Assembly: GCF_026262575.1 (NCBI RefSeq)
Contig: NZ_JAPKFL010000015.1
Location: forward strand, 62,001 to 126,000
Direction: 5' to 3'
Origin: Streptomyces marinisediminis
GTDB lineage: Bacteria; Actinomycetota; Actinomycetes; Streptomycetales; Streptomycetaceae
Length of the DNA: 64,000 nucleotides
Position numbers and translations under genes: made by a program. The notes beneath the pieces are model-generated. The model was given only the letters and a program-made list of their open reading frames with translations. It was not told the origin of the DNA and searched no databases. This document shows positions 1 through 8,888 of the stretch, piece after piece (the stretch's first letter is position 1; each line of letters opens with the position of its first letter).

Positions 1-500
1 TGCCCGGCGCCCGCCAGCCGCTGCGGGTGGTGGTGGACACCGAGGCCCGCGCGGTCACCGCGGGCGCGCGGGTGCTCGACGCCGCCGCCCCCACCCTCGT
101 CGCGGTGGCCGAGGACGCCGACGCGGGAGCGCTGGAGGGGCGCGCCGACCTGCTGCGCCTGCCCCGCGCGCGCACCGGCCGCGGTGTGGACCTGGCCGCC
201 CTGCTCACCGCCCTGCACGCCCGGGACGTGCACGGCGTGCTGCTGGAGGGCGGCGCCACGCTCGCCGGGGCGTTCGCCGCCGCCGGCCTGGTGGACCGGG
301 TCACCGGCTACCTCGCGCCCGCGCTGCTGGGCACCGGCCCGCCCGCCCTGGCCGACGCGGGTGTCACCACCATCGCCCAGGCCCTGCGCCTGCGCCTGAC
401 CGAAGCCGTCCCCGTGGGCCCCGACCTGCGGGTGACCGCCGTGCCCGTGCCGGGCCCCGCCGCCCGTCCGTCCGCCCCCACCATGGCCGAGGAGCGCTGA
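1..500 (+). CDS. ribD: RibD, C-terminal reductase part (5' end outside window)
   Basis: The reading frame is already open at base 3 and closes with TGA at 498-500, so about 165 residues of a longer protein are visible. The visible part matches the C-terminal reductase half of RibD, which reduces the ribosyl side chain of the pyrimidine intermediate in riboflavin synthesis using NADPH. Typical pieces are the strand VVVDTEAR near the left edge and the glycine-rich GVLLEGGATLAGAF, followed by LVDRV. The next gene, ribE, starts on the base after the stop codon, so the two are co-transcribed and probably translationally coupled. The N-terminal deaminase half, any FMN riboswitch and the promoter lie outside the window. 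Confidence 0.9.
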   Translation, partial: PGARQPLRVVVDTEARAVTAGARVLDAAAPTLVAVAEDADAGALEGRADLLRLPRARTGRGVDLAALLTALHARDVHGVLLEGGATLAGAFAAAGLVDRVTGYLAPALLGTGPPALADAGVTTIAQALRLRLTEAVPVGPDLRVTAVPVPGPAARPSAPTMAEER

Positions 501-1130
501 GTGTTCACCGGAATCGTCGAAGAACTGGGTGAGGTCACCGCCATCGAGGACCTCGGTGACTCCTCCCGCCTGACCCTGCGCGGGCCGCTGGTCACCAAGG
601 ACGCCGCGCACGGCGACTCGATCGCCGTCAACGGGGTGTGCCTGACCGTCGTGACCGCCGTGGACGGCGAGTTCACCGCCGACGTCATGGCCGAGACGCT
701 GCGCCGCTCCAGCCTGGGCGCCCTCGCCGTCGGCTCCCGGGTCAACCTGGAGCGGCCCATGGCGCTGGGCGGGCGGCTGGGCGGCCACCTGGTGCAGGGC
801 CACGTCGACGGCACCGGCACGCTCGCCGCGCGCACGCCCGGCGAGCACTGGGAGGTCGTGCGCGTCACCCTGCCGGCCGACCTGGCCCGCTACGTGGTGG
901 ACAAGGGCTCGATCACGGTGGACGGCGTCAGCCTCACCGTCGTCGAGGCCGGTCCCGACTGGTTCACCGTCAGCCTCATCCCCACCACGCTGGACCTGAC
1001 CACCCTGGGCACCAAGGGGGTCGGCGACCCGGTGAACCTGGAGGTCGACGTCCTGGCCAAGTACGTCGAACGGCTGCTGGCCCACCGGGGCCAAGGCGAA
1101 GCGGCCGCCGGGGCGGGCGGCGTCCGGTGA
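501..1130 (+). CDS. ribE: Riboflavin synthase alpha chain
   Basis: Converts two molecules of 6,7-dimethyl-8-ribityllumazine into riboflavin and the pyrimidine precursor. The 209-residue protein begins [10 protein letters not shown], the hallmark N-terminus, and shows the internal duplication of the family: [11 protein letters not shown] in the first barrel and [11 protein letters not shown] in the second, with GHVDGTGTL between them. The GTG start directly follows the ribD stop. The 3' end overlaps the next gene by 4 bases (GTGA), which points to translational coupling. Its substrate is made by RibH, encoded two genes downstream. Confidence 0.97.
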   Translation: MFTGIVEELGEVTAIEDLGDSSRLTLRGPLVTKDAAHGDSIAVNGVCLTVVTAVDGEFTADVMAETLRRSSLGALAVGSRVNLERPMALGGRLGGHLVQGHVDGTGTLAARTPGEHWEVVRVTLPADLARYVVDKGSITVDGVSLTVVEAGPDWFTVSLIPTTLDLTTLGTKGVGDPVNLEVDVLAKYVERLLAHRGQGEAAAGAGGVR

Positions 1131-1792
1131 GCGCCCTGGACGGGCTCAACGCCGTCGCCTTCGAGGCGTTCGGGCAGCCGGTGATCTGGTCGGACATGGT
1201 CGGCAACCTCTTCGGCCTGGCCGCCCTGGCGCTGGGCTGGCGCCGCTCGGTCCTCACCTGGCCGGTGCAGGTCCTGGCCGGGGCGATCCTGGTGGCCGCC
1301 TACCACTCGGCGTCCCTGACCGGTGGGGTCGGCAAGCAGGTGCTGGTCGTCCTGGTCGGCCTGTGGGGCTGGTGGCAGTGGCACGGTGGCCGCCGCGACG
1401 CCGAGGACGGGCAGGTCGCCGTCCGCTTCGCCACCGGCCGCGAGCGGCTGGCACTGCTGGCCGCGACCGCGCTGGGCACCCTGGCCGTCGGCGGGCTGTT
1501 CACGGCCGTGCCCACGCTGTCGTGGAACCCCTGGCCGGACGCCTACATCTTCGTCGGCACGCTCGCCGCCATGTACGCCCAGGCCCGCGGACTGGTGGAG
1601 TTCTGGTTCGCCTGGCTGCTGGTCGACCTGGTGGGCGTGCCCCTCGCCTTCGCCAGCGGCCTGGCCTTCTCCGGCCTGGTCTACCTCGTCTACCTCGTCC
1701 TGGTCCTGTGGGGCCTGCGCGCGTGGTGGCTGCGCTCGCGCGCCGCCGCGTCGGCCGGGCGGCCCACGCAACTGGAAGGAACGGCCGTATGA
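1127..1792 (+). CDS. ribM: PnuC/PnuX-family riboflavin transporter RibM
   Basis: A 221-residue polytopic membrane protein. Hydrophobic segments run through most of its length (for example [27 protein letters not shown] and [14 protein letters not shown]), with the Trp-rich helices typical of the PnuC family. Family members carry nicotinamide riboside or related vitamins. Members inside actinobacterial rib operons (RibM/PnuX) are riboflavin facilitators, and the position between ribE and ribBA supports that role. The GTG start lies inside the ribE stop (GTGA overlap) and its TGA overlaps the ATG of ribBA (ATGA), so three genes form one coupled unit. The substrate is inferred from context. Confidence 0.88.
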   Translation: MSALDGLNAVAFEAFGQPVIWSDMVGNLFGLAALALGWRRSVLTWPVQVLAGAILVAAYHSASLTGGVGKQVLVVLVGLWGWWQWHGGRRDAEDGQVAVRFATGRERLALLAATALGTLAVGGLFTAVPTLSWNPWPDAYIFVGTLAAMYAQARGLVEFWFAWLLVDLVGVPLAFASGLAFSGLVYLVYLVLVLWGLRAWWLRSRAAASAGRPTQLEGTAV

Positions 1793-3105
1793 CCGCAACG
1801 CAGACCCGGCCCGGCGCCCCCGTCCCGGCGCGCGCCGAGGACCTCGCCCTGGACCCCGTCGAGCGGGCGGTGGCCGACCTGGCCGCCGGGCGCCCGGTCG
1901 TGGTCGTGGACGACGCCGACCGGGAGAACGAGGGCGACCTCGTCATCGCCGCGGAGACGGTCACCCCCGAGGTCGTCGCCTTCATGATGAGCGAGTGCCG
2001 CGGCCTGATCTGCGTGCCCATGGAGGGCGCCGAGCTGGACCGGCTCGCGCTGCCGCAGATGGTCGCGCAGAACACCGAGGCCATGGGCACCGCGTTCACC
2101 GTCTCGGTGGACGCCGGCCCCCGCCACGGCGTCACCACCGGGATCAGCGCCGCGGACCGCGCCACCACGATCCGCCTGCTCGCCGACCCCCGCGGCGTCG
2201 CGGGCGACTTCGTGCGCCCCGGGCACGTCTTCCCGCTGCGCGCCCGCGAGGGCGGCGTGCTGACCCGCCCCGGGCACACCGAGGCCGGGGTCGACCTCGC
2301 CCGGCTGGCGGGCCTGCGGCCGGCCGCCGCGATCGTGGAGATCGCCGCCGAGGACGGCACCATGCTGCGCCTGCCCGAGCTGGTGCCCTTCGCCCGCCGG
2401 CACGGCCTGGCGATCATCTCCATCGAGGACCTCGTCGCCTACCGGCGCACCTCCCGGCCCACGGGCCTGCCCGCGCCCACCGTCCGGCGCGAGGCCGTCA
2501 CCGCCCTGCCCACCGCCCACGGCCCCTTCCGGGCCCACGGCTACCGCTCGACCGTCGACGGCGTGGAGCACGTCGCCCTGGTCGCCGGTGACCTCGGTGA
2601 CGGCGAGGACGTCCTGGTGCGCGTCCACTCCGAGTGCCTGACCGGCGACATCTTCGGCTCCCAGCGCTGCGACTGCGGCCCGCAGCTCCAGGAGTCCCTG
2701 CGCCGCGTCCAGCAGGAGGGCCGCGGGGTGGTGGTCTACCTGCGCGGCCACGAGGGCCGCGGCATCGGCCTGCTGTCCAAGCTGCGCGCCTACGAACTCC
2801 AAGAGCGCGGCCGCGACACGCTCGACGCCAACCTCGAACTCGGCCTGCCCGCCGACGCCCGCGACTACGCCGCGGGCGCGCAGATGCTCACCGACCTCGG
2901 TGTCCGCTCGGTGCGGCTGCTGACCAACAATCCCGACAAGAGCGACGCGCTGGCCCGGCTCGGCCTGCGCGTCACCGGGCGCGAGCCCATGCCCGTCCAG
3001 GCGGGCGAGCACAACATCCGCTACCTGCGCACCAAGCGGGACCGCATGGGCCACGACCTGCCCTGGCTGGAGGACGCGGCCGTCTCGGCCTGCGCGACCC
3101 AGTAG
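1789..3105 (+). CDS. ribBA: RibBA: DHBP synthase / GTP cyclohydrolase II fusion
   Basis: A 438-residue bifunctional enzyme supplying both precursors of riboflavin. The N-terminal half (about residues 20-215) is 3,4-dihydroxy-2-butanone-4-phosphate synthase, with the acidic metal-binding loop [10 protein letters not shown] at residues 41-50. The C-terminal half is GTP cyclohydrolase II, with its zinc ligands Cys283, Cys294 and Cys296 in [16 protein letters not shown] and the RGHEGRGIG loop. The ATG overlaps the ribM stop. About 60 bases separate it from ribH. Both active sites look intact. Confidence 0.97.
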   Translation: MTATQTRPGAPVPARAEDLALDPVERAVADLAAGRPVVVVDDADRENEGDLVIAAETVTPEVVAFMMSECRGLICVPMEGAELDRLALPQMVAQNTEAMGTAFTVSVDAGPRHGVTTGISAADRATTIRLLADPRGVAGDFVRPGHVFPLRAREGGVLTRPGHTEAGVDLARLAGLRPAAAIVEIAAEDGTMLRLPELVPFARRHGLAIISIEDLVAYRRTSRPTGLPAPTVRREAVTALPTAHGPFRAHGYRSTVDGVEHVALVAGDLGDGEDVLVRVHSECLTGDIFGSQRCDCGPQLQESLRRVQQEGRGVVVYLRGHEGRGIGLLSKLRAYELQERGRDTLDANLELGLPADARDYAAGAQMLTDLGVRSVRLLTNNPDKSDALARLGLRVTGREPMPVQAGEHNIRYLRTKRDRMGHDLPWLEDAAVSACATQ

Positions 3106-3164
3106 CCCGCGGCCGACGCGCGGCACCCTTCGAACCAGCCCCACCCACCGACGAGGAGCACACC

Positions 3165-3650
3165 GTGAGCGGCAAGGGCGCACCCGAGCTGACCGTGAAG
3201 AACTGCGAGAACCTGCGGGTGGCCGTCGTGGCCGCGCAGTGGCACGAGACGGTCATGGACGGCCTGACCAGGGGAGCCCTGCGCGCCCTGCGCGAACTGG
3301 GCATCGACGAGCCCACGCTGCTGCGGGTGCCCGGCAGCTTCGAACTGCCCGTGGTCGTCAAGGCGCTGGCCCAGCGCGGGTACGACGCCGTGGTGGCCCT
3401 CGGCGTCGTCGTCCGCGGCGGCACCCCGCACTTCGACTACGTGTGCCAGGGCGTCACCCAGGGGCTGGTGCAGGTCTCCGTGGAGACCGGCGTGCCGGTC
3501 GGCTTCGGCGTGCTGACCTGCGACACCGAGGAGCAGGCGCTGGAGCGGGCCGGGCTCGCGGGCTCCCGCGAGGACAAGGGCCACGAGGCGGTCACCGCGG
3601 CCGTCGCCACGGCCACCACCCTGCGCACCCTGGCCGAGCCCTGGCGCTGA
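3165..3650 (+). CDS. ribH: 6,7-dimethyl-8-ribityllumazine synthase
   Basis: Condenses the RibB product with the ribitylamino-pyrimidine to give the substrate of RibE; family members assemble into pentamers or icosahedral shells. The 161-residue length is normal. Recognisable elements are the phosphate-binding [13 protein letters not shown], the active-site strand [12 protein letters not shown] and [16 protein letters not shown] near the C-terminus. The GTG start is preceded by GAGGAG at suitable spacing. It is the last rib gene; hisE begins 76 bases downstream. Confidence 0.97.
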   Translation: MSGKGAPELTVKNCENLRVAVVAAQWHETVMDGLTRGALRALRELGIDEPTLLRVPGSFELPVVVKALAQRGYDAVVALGVVVRGGTPHFDYVCQGVTQGLVQVSVETGVPVGFGVLTCDTEEQALERAGLAGSREDKGHEAVTAAVATATTLRTLAEPWR

Positions 3651-3710
3651 CCCGCCCCGCCGGGGCGCCCACTACCCGGACGCCCCGGCACGCCGTGCCG
3701 CCGCACCCCG

Positions 3711-3716
3711 TAAGGT
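3711..3716 (+). promoter_or_regulatory. Putative -10 box (or weak RBS) of hisE
   Basis: TAAGGT ends 10 bases before the hisE ATG. Read as a -10 box it would place the transcript start at or within a few bases of the ATG, giving a leaderless hisE mRNA separate from the rib operon. Read as AAGG it could be a weak ribosome binding site on a rib-his read-through transcript. No good -35 is visible, so the choice is open. Confidence 0.35.
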
Positions 3717-3726
3717 AAGCACCACC

Positions 3727-3999
3727 ATGGCCAACAAGACTTTCGACGAGCTCTTCGCCGAGCTCCAGCACAAGGCCGCCCACGGCGACCCGTCCACCTC
3801 CCGCACCGCCGAGCTGGTCCACGCCGGGGTGCACACCATCGGCAAGAAGGTCGTCGAGGAGGCCGCGGAGGTGTGGATGGCCGCCGAGCACGAGGGCGCC
3901 GAGCGCACCGCGGAGGAGATCTCCCAGCTCCTCTACCACCTCCAGGTGCTGATGGTCGCCCGGGGCCTGTCCCTGGACGACGTCTACGCCCACCTCTGA
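3727..3999 (+). CDS. hisE: Phosphoribosyl-ATP pyrophosphatase HisE
   Basis: Second step of histidine synthesis: removes pyrophosphate from phosphoribosyl-ATP. The 90-residue all-helical protein starts [13 protein letters not shown] and contains the MazG-like acidic motif [18 protein letters not shown], which binds magnesium in this family. Actinobacteria commonly keep HisE separate from HisI and next to hisG, as here: hisG follows after 65 bases. There is no strong ribosome binding site, only TAAGGT upstream. Confidence 0.95.
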   Translation: MANKTFDELFAELQHKAAHGDPSTSRTAELVHAGVHTIGKKVVEEAAEVWMAAEHEGAERTAEEISQLLYHLQVLMVARGLSLDDVYAHL

Positions 4000-4064
4000 C
4001 CGGCGGCCGCCCCCGGCCCGCCCCGCTCCACCCCACCCCGTCTCACGTGAAGGAAGACCGCACC

Positions 4065-4913
4065 ATGCTGCGCATCGCCGTCCCCAACAAGGGTTCACTG
4101 TCCGAGCCTGCGTCGGCGATGCTGCATGAGGCCGGCTACCGGCAGCGCAAGGACCGCCGGGAGCTGGTCCTGGTGGACTCGGCCAACGACGTGGAGTTCT
4201 TCTTCCTGCGCCCGCGCGACATCGCCGTCTACGTCGGCTCCGGGCGGCTGGACATCGGCATCACCGGCCGCGACCTGCTGCTGGACTCCGGCGCGGACGC
4301 CGAGGAGATCCTCCAGCTCGGCTTCGCCGGCTCCACCTTCCGCTACGCGACGCTGCCCGGCACCGCGGCCCACGTCACCGAGTTCGGCGGCATGACGGTG
4401 GCCACCTCCTTCCCCGGCCTGGTCACCCAGCACCTGGCCGAGCACGGCGTGGACGCCTCCGTCGTCCGCCTCGACGGCGCCGTGGAGACCGCCATCAAGC
4501 TCGGCGTCGCCCAGGTCATCGCGGACGTGGTCGAGACCGGCACCACGCTGCGCAACGCCGGGCTGGAGATCATCAGCGAGCCCATCCTCGTCTCCGAGGC
4601 CGTGGTCGTGCGCGGCCGGGACACGCCGGGCGACGACCCCAAGGTGCGGCAGTTCCTGCGCCGCATGCAGGGCGTCCTGGTGGCCCGCGAGTACGTGATG
4701 ATGGACTACGACATCCGCGCCGAGCACGTGGAGAAGGCCGTGGAGCTGACCCCGGGCCTGGAGTCGCCGACCGTCTCCCCGCTGCACGACAAGGGCTGGG
4801 TGGCCGTCCGCTCGATGGTCCCGGCGCACAAGGCGCAGCGCATCATGGACGACCTCTACGACCTGGGCGCCCGCGCGATCCTCACCACCAACATCCACGC
4901 CTGCCGCCTGTAG
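4065..4913 (+). CDS. hisG: ATP phosphoribosyltransferase, long form
   Basis: First and feedback-inhibited step of histidine synthesis: joins ATP and PRPP. The 282-residue length is the long HisG form, with a C-terminal ACT-like domain that binds histidine, so no HisZ partner is needed. The N-terminus LRIAVPNKGSLSEPA and the PRPP-binding stretch DVVETGTTLRNAGL are characteristic. The ATG at 4065 is preceded by AAGGAAG at 4050-4056. It probably shares a transcript with hisE. Confidence 0.97.
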   Translation: MLRIAVPNKGSLSEPASAMLHEAGYRQRKDRRELVLVDSANDVEFFFLRPRDIAVYVGSGRLDIGITGRDLLLDSGADAEEILQLGFAGSTFRYATLPGTAAHVTEFGGMTVATSFPGLVTQHLAEHGVDASVVRLDGAVETAIKLGVAQVIADVVETGTTLRNAGLEIISEPILVSEAVVVRGRDTPGDDPKVRQFLRRMQGVLVAREYVMMDYDIRAEHVEKAVELTPGLESPTVSPLHDKGWVAVRSMVPAHKAQRIMDDLYDLGARAILTTNIHACRL

Positions 4914-5033
4914 GACCGCCCGCCGCGCCTTCCGACGCCGCGCTCACCGCGCGCCGCGCGTCCACCGCGCCGCGCGCGCCGAGCGCGGCGTCCGAAGGGG
5001 CCCGGCACCGCACAAGGAGACCGAGGAAGACCC

Positions 5034-5501
5034 GTGCCACCCGCCGCCAGCCCCGCGCCACCGCCCCTGCCGGTCACCTTCCGCCCGACCCGCACCCGAG
5101 CCGTCCTGCTGGGCGTGGGCCTGGCGATCTTCGCCGTCCTGGCGGTGATCGGGCTGCTGCTGGAGCACCTCTCGGCGGGGGAGCGGACCAGCTTCGTCGG
5201 TACCGGGGCGCTGTTCTTCGGCGTGCTGGCGCTGCTGGCCCGCCCGCACGTCAGGGCCGACGGCGGCGGGGTCACCGTCGTCAACCTGACCCGCACCCGG
5301 CGCCTGGAGTGGGCCGAGGTCGTCGACGTCCACCTGCGCTCGGGGGACCCGTGGGTCACCCTCGACCTCGCCGACGGCACGAGCCTGCCCGCGATGGGCA
5401 TCCAGCCCGGCATCGCCCGGGCGCACGCCCTGCGCGACGCCGCGGCCCTGCGCGCCCTGGCCGACGCCCACGGCTTCGGCGCCCCGCCCGCCGGGCACTG
5501 A
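5034..5501 (+). CDS. PH-domain membrane protein
   Basis: A 155-residue protein. After a proline-rich start come two hydrophobic helices (AVLLGVGLAIFAVLAVIGLLL and FVGTGALFFGVLALLA), then a compact beta-rich domain with TVVNLTRTRRLEWAEVVDVHL and DGTSLPAMGIQ, the pattern of the bacterial PH domain found in small actinobacterial membrane proteins. The function is unknown. It sits 120 bases after hisG with the same orientation, so it may be co-transcribed, but a role in histidine synthesis is not implied. The GTG start has AAGGAGA and GAGGAA upstream. Confidence 0.8.
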   Translation: MPPAASPAPPPLPVTFRPTRTRAVLLGVGLAIFAVLAVIGLLLEHLSAGERTSFVGTGALFFGVLALLARPHVRADGGGVTVVNLTRTRRLEWAEVVDVHLRSGDPWVTLDLADGTSLPAMGIQPGIARAHALRDAAALRALADAHGFGAPPAGH

Positions 5502-5571
5502 ACGCCCGGCGCGCCCCGGGAGGCACAGCACCGGCGCGGCCGCCCCGCGGGGTTTCCGCCTGCTCGGCGGT

Positions 5572-7560
5572 TCACGGCGGCGGCTGGGGCCGCGCCTGCG
5601 GGCCGCCGCGGCCGGAGAGGACCTCGCCGTAGGCCTGCATGAGATCCGGCAGCCGCAGCGTCGACAGGTCCGCGCGGGTCGGCTCCCCGGGCCAGCCGGA
5701 CAGGCGCAGGTCCCGGTAGGCGCAGCTCTTCTCGTACAGGGTCCGCAGGAACCGGCCGTTGCCCAGCTCGTCGATCCACCCCTGGTCCACCACGTGCCCG
5801 CTGATGCTGCGCAGCTCCTCCAGCGACTCCTCGTCCCAGGCGTCGCCGTTCTCCGCCGCCAGCGCCTGGCCGATCGCGGTCAGCTCCACCGGCCGGTAGC
5901 TGGGGAAGTCGATGCGGGTGGTGAAGCGCGACCCCAGGCCCGGGTTGACGGCCAGCAGCCGGTCCATGCCCTCGGGGTATCCGGCCAGGATCACCACCAG
6001 CCGGTCGCGGTTGTCCTCCGCGCGCTTGAGCAGCACCTGCAACGCCTCGTCCCCGTACGCGTCCCCCTTGGCGTACCCGGAGTTGGACAGGCTGTAGGCC
6101 TCGTCGACGAAGAGGACGCCGCCCAGCGAGGAGTCGATCAGCTCGTTGGCCTTCACCGCCGTCTGCCCGAGGAACTCGCCCACCAGGTCCGAGCGCTGTG
6201 CCTCCACCAGATGGTCTCCGCCCAGCAGCCCGAGCGCGTAGAAGACCCGGCCGAGTATGCGTGCCACCGTGGTCTTCCCCGTGCCCGAGGGGCCGGAGAA
6301 GACGAAGTGCCGCTTGGGCGGCTGCACCGGGAGCCCCCGCCGGGCCCGCAGCCGGGCCATGTCCAACTGCGCCGAGAGCGCCCGCACCTGACGCTTGACC
6401 GGCTCCAGGCCGACCATGCGCTCCAGCTCCTCCAGCGCCTGCGCGAGCAGCACCGGGTCGGTCGGCCCCTGCGGCCAGCGGCCCGCCCGCTCGCCCGCGC
6501 CGTCGGCGCCGCCTCCCGGGCCGGCCGCGTCGGCGCCGCGCGCCGCGCGCCCGGACCGCGCCGGGTCCGCGTCCTCCTCCACGGGGGCGGCCGGAGCGCC
6601 GGCGGGCTCGGCCGGCCACAGCGCGTCGAAGGCGGGATCGCCACCGGACCCGGCGTCACCGAGGTCGCGCCCGTCCGGCCCGGCGCCCTCGGTCTCCGGC
6701 CCGCCCTCGCCCACCAGGCCGCCGCCGGGACCCGCGGCGGCCGCGGTGAGCGGCCCGGCCCACGAGGGGACCATCGGGTCGGCGGTGCCGTCCGCGTCGG
6801 TGATGGCCGTCAGCCGCGCCGCGGTGTCCATGAACGCCGGGTCGGCCCGGTGCACCGCCCGGTACAGCGGCAGCGCCGCCGCGCTGCGCCCGGTGCCCTC
6901 CCGGGCCCGGGCCAGCCAGTACCGCAGCTCCTTGCGCTGCGGCTGCTCGCTGCGGCAGCGCATCAGCGCGCGGCCGAGCAGCGGCTCGGCCTGTCCGTAC
7001 ATCTCCAGGCGCACCCGCGCCATGCCCGCGAACAGCCCGGCCTCGATGCCCAGCACCGGGTCGTCGACGAGGGTCTCGGTGTGCCGGACCAGGCCGTCCC
7101 AGTCCTTGACCAGGTAGGCGCGGCAGGCGTGCAGGAAGCGCACCTGCGGGTCGGTGTCGGGCGGCGGGCAGCCGGCCAGCGCGCGGTCCAGCTCCGCGAC
7201 GTGGCGGCCGTCCAGCCAGTGCGAGGCGTGCGCCAGCAGCAGGTCGCGGCCGTTCTCCAGCACGGGCTGCACCCACCAGCCCAGCCAGTACCAGGAGTTC
7301 AGGCTCCGGCCGTGCCGGGAGCGCTGCTCGCCGAACCGGTCGCGGTACTCGAACATGCGCAGCAGCGCGGTGGTGGTCTCCACCCGCAGCGCGTGCAGGC
7401 CGAGCCAGGCGTCGGCCATGCCCGCGTCGATCCGGACACAGGCGCGGAACTCCTCCTCGGCCTGCGCGTAGTGGCCCATCGTGTAGGCGTCCAGCCCGCG
7501 CAGCCACGCCAGGTCGGCCGGTGCGCGCGGCTCCCGGGAATCCCGCGTGCCGAAGTCCAT
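5572..7560 (-). CDS. EccA-like AAA+ ATPase with N-terminal TPR-type domain
   Basis: A 662-residue cytoplasmic ATPase. The N-terminal third is helical and TPR-like (repeats around YTMGHYAQAEEEFRACVRID), as in EccA proteins of type VII secretion systems. Residues about 270-370 are a low-complexity acidic/proline linker. The C-terminal third is a CbbX-type AAA+ module: Walker A GPSGTGKTT at about 423-431, Walker B VLFVDEAYSL with D486-E487, then SRFTTRIDFPSY. The ATG at 7560 was chosen because the long open frame upstream has no family-like sequence. No ESX genes (eccB-E, WXG100 proteins) are nearby, so it is an orphan; it could instead act on another complex. Confidence 0.8.
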   Translation of the reverse strand: MDFGTRDSREPRAPADLAWLRGLDAYTMGHYAQAEEEFRACVRIDAGMADAWLGLHALRVETTTALLRMFEYRDRFGEQRSRHGRSLNSWYWLGWWVQPVLENGRDLLLAHASHWLDGRHVAELDRALAGCPPPDTDPQVRFLHACRAYLVKDWDGLVRHTETLVDDPVLGIEAGLFAGMARVRLEMYGQAEPLLGRALMRCRSEQPQRKELRYWLARAREGTGRSAAALPLYRAVHRADPAFMDTAARLTAITDADGTADPMVPSWAGPLTAAAAGPGGGLVGEGGPETEGAGPDGRDLGDAGSGGDPAFDALWPAEPAGAPAAPVEEDADPARSGRAARGADAAGPGGGADGAGERAGRWPQGPTDPVLLAQALEELERMVGLEPVKRQVRALSAQLDMARLRARRGLPVQPPKRHFVFSGPSGTGKTTVARILGRVFYALGLLGGDHLVEAQRSDLVGEFLGQTAVKANELIDSSLGGVLFVDEAYSLSNSGYAKGDAYGDEALQVLLKRAEDNRDRLVVILAGYPEGMDRLLAVNPGLGSRFTTRIDFPSYRPVELTAIGQALAAENGDAWDEESLEELRSISGHVVDQGWIDELGNGRFLRTLYEKSCAYRDLRLSGWPGEPTRADLSTLRLPDLMQAYGEVLSGRGGPQARPQPPP

Positions 7561-7822
7561 CCCGCCCCCAGCCGTTCCCGTCGACTCCAGCCGGGCCCGC
7601 CCCGCCCGGCCAACTGCCGTGTCGTAAAGGCGCGTTGCTGATCGTGGTCGGCCATCACCCGGCGCCTCGCGACGCTCGCATCGTACCCGCGCGGCACGCT
7701 GCGTCGAAGAGGGCCGCACGGACCGTGCCGACGGTCTTCGCACGCGCGTTCCCGACCCGAGGCCGCATTCGGTGACCGGGTGCCGCCGCGCGGGGCCCGC
7801 GCCCGGGCGCCGCAGGACGGAA

Positions 7823-7860
7823 CGAAGCCCTCGGTCACGGGGGAACAACCGAGGGCTTCG
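7823..7860 (-). terminator. 13-bp perfect stem, 12-base loop
   Basis: The arms CGAAGCCCTCGGT and ACCGAGGGCTTCG pair perfectly around a 12-base loop. There is no T-run, as is usual in actinobacteria. It lies downstream of the kinase gene and upstream of the EccA-like gene in the direction of transcription, so it is a terminator or a leader hairpin. Confidence 0.6.
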
Positions 7861-7926
7861 CGCTCACCGGCGGCCTGCCCAGGCCGCCTGCCGAAAACGT
7901 AATCCGTCCCAGCTCCGCAGGTCAAG

Positions 7927-7945
7927 CGCCTGCCACGGGCAGGCG
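7927..7945 (-). terminator. 8-bp stem with 3-base loop after the kinase gene
   Basis: CGCCTGCC and GGCAGGCG pair around ACG, about 42 bases beyond the kinase stop codon on the minus strand. A second compact hairpin (GGCGGCCT / AGGCCGCC around GCCC) lies at 7869-7888. Confidence 0.5.
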
Positions 7946-7986
7946 ACACCTCGTCGGGGCGGCGGCCCGCCCCGCCCGCCGCACGG

Positions 7987-8682
7987 CTACGTCCGGGGAG
8001 CCCACCAGGCGCGGCGGCGGGCGCCCGGGCCCGGCAGGACCCGGTATCCGCGCGCCCCCGGCGCGCCCGCGGCCCCGGGCGCGCGCTGCCGCACCAGCAC
8101 GTCGGCGTGCGGACGCGTGGGGTCGGCCGCGAAGTGGGCGCTCTCGGCGGCGGTCCAGCCGTCCCAGAACCCGGCCAGTTCCGGCCCGTCCCGCCGCCGG
8201 CCGCGGGCCCACGCCAGCGCCGCCGGCACCTCCAGCCACGCCACCGCCGCCAGCGCCGGCCGCAGCGCGCGCCGGCCGGCGCCGACCCCCTCCACCAGCA
8301 CCACCGGCGCGGGCGGCACGGACAGCGGACGGACGAAGGCGCGCCGCTGCCAGTCGTAGCCGCGGAAGCGCGCGGTCCGCCCGCGCTCCAGCGGGTCCAG
8401 CACGCGCGCGCCCAGCCGCTCCGTCCAGTCGAAGAACGCGCCGTGGCGGGCCAGGTCGTCCAGGTGCAGCACCGGAGCGCCGCCCAGGGCGTCGGCGAGC
8501 AGCCCGGCCAGCGTGCTCTTGCCCGAACCGGCGTGCCCGTCGACGGCGACGAGCCGCACCGGGCCGCAGGAGGGCGGCAGTCCGCGCAGCCGCCGGGCCA
8601 GCCCGCGCAGGTCCGGGTCCGCCCCGGGACGGGCGCCGCGGTCGGCGGGCGGCGGCGCGGCGCCCGGGAAGTGGTCCCTCAC
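7987..8682 (-). CDS. Uridine-kinase-like P-loop protein
   Basis: A 231-residue cytoplasmic protein with a phosphate-binding loop GHAGSGKST at residues 49-57 and a second acidic strand VVLVEGVGAGRR, matching the uridine kinase / (d)NMP kinase-like family of actinobacteria. Substrates are expected to be nucleosides or similar small molecules, but nothing in the sequence fixes this. The GTG start at 8682 is the only good one. It is divergent from the peptidase gene at 8889. Pro- and Arg-rich ends are probably disordered. Confidence 0.72.
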   Translation of the reverse strand: MRDHFPGAAPPPADRGARPGADPDLRGLARRLRGLPPSCGPVRLVAVDGHAGSGKSTLAGLLADALGGAPVLHLDDLARHGAFFDWTERLGARVLDPLERGRTARFRGYDWQRRAFVRPLSVPPAPVVLVEGVGAGRRALRPALAAVAWLEVPAALAWARGRRRDGPELAGFWDGWTAAESAHFAADPTRPHADVLVRQRAPGAAGAPGARGYRVLPGPGARRRAWWAPRT

Positions 8683-8888
8683 CCGGCCAGCCTACGGTCG
8701 GGCGCCCCCGCCGGCGCGGCCCGGCCCGTCCGGGCGACACCGCCAGGCGGCCCCGGGCCGGGTCACTGGTGTGCCACCGGCCGCACCGGGATAGTGGGGG
8801 CCGTGCCACCCCACCGCAGCACCCGGGCCGGCGCACCACCGACCGCACCGCCGACCGCGCCCCGCGACCTCGACAGAGGGGACCTTCC

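Larger units (their letters stand above)
7561..7986. other. Intergenic region with three hairpins and a possible promoter
   Basis: These 426 bases hold no convincing gene. They contain three perfect inverted repeats (7823-7860, 7869-7888 and 7927-7945). Between them, on the minus strand, TTGACC is followed 18 bases later by TACGTT (about 7920-7897), a plausible promoter for the EccA-like gene. The hairpin nearest 7986 would end the kinase transcript. No tRNA cloverleaf was found. Confidence 0.5.

Noticed and set aside
7561..7986. Possible tRNA among the hairpins
   Set aside because: Stems do not form a cloverleaf, there is no T-loop consensus GGTTCGAATCC-like sequence and no CCA-adjacent acceptor pairing.
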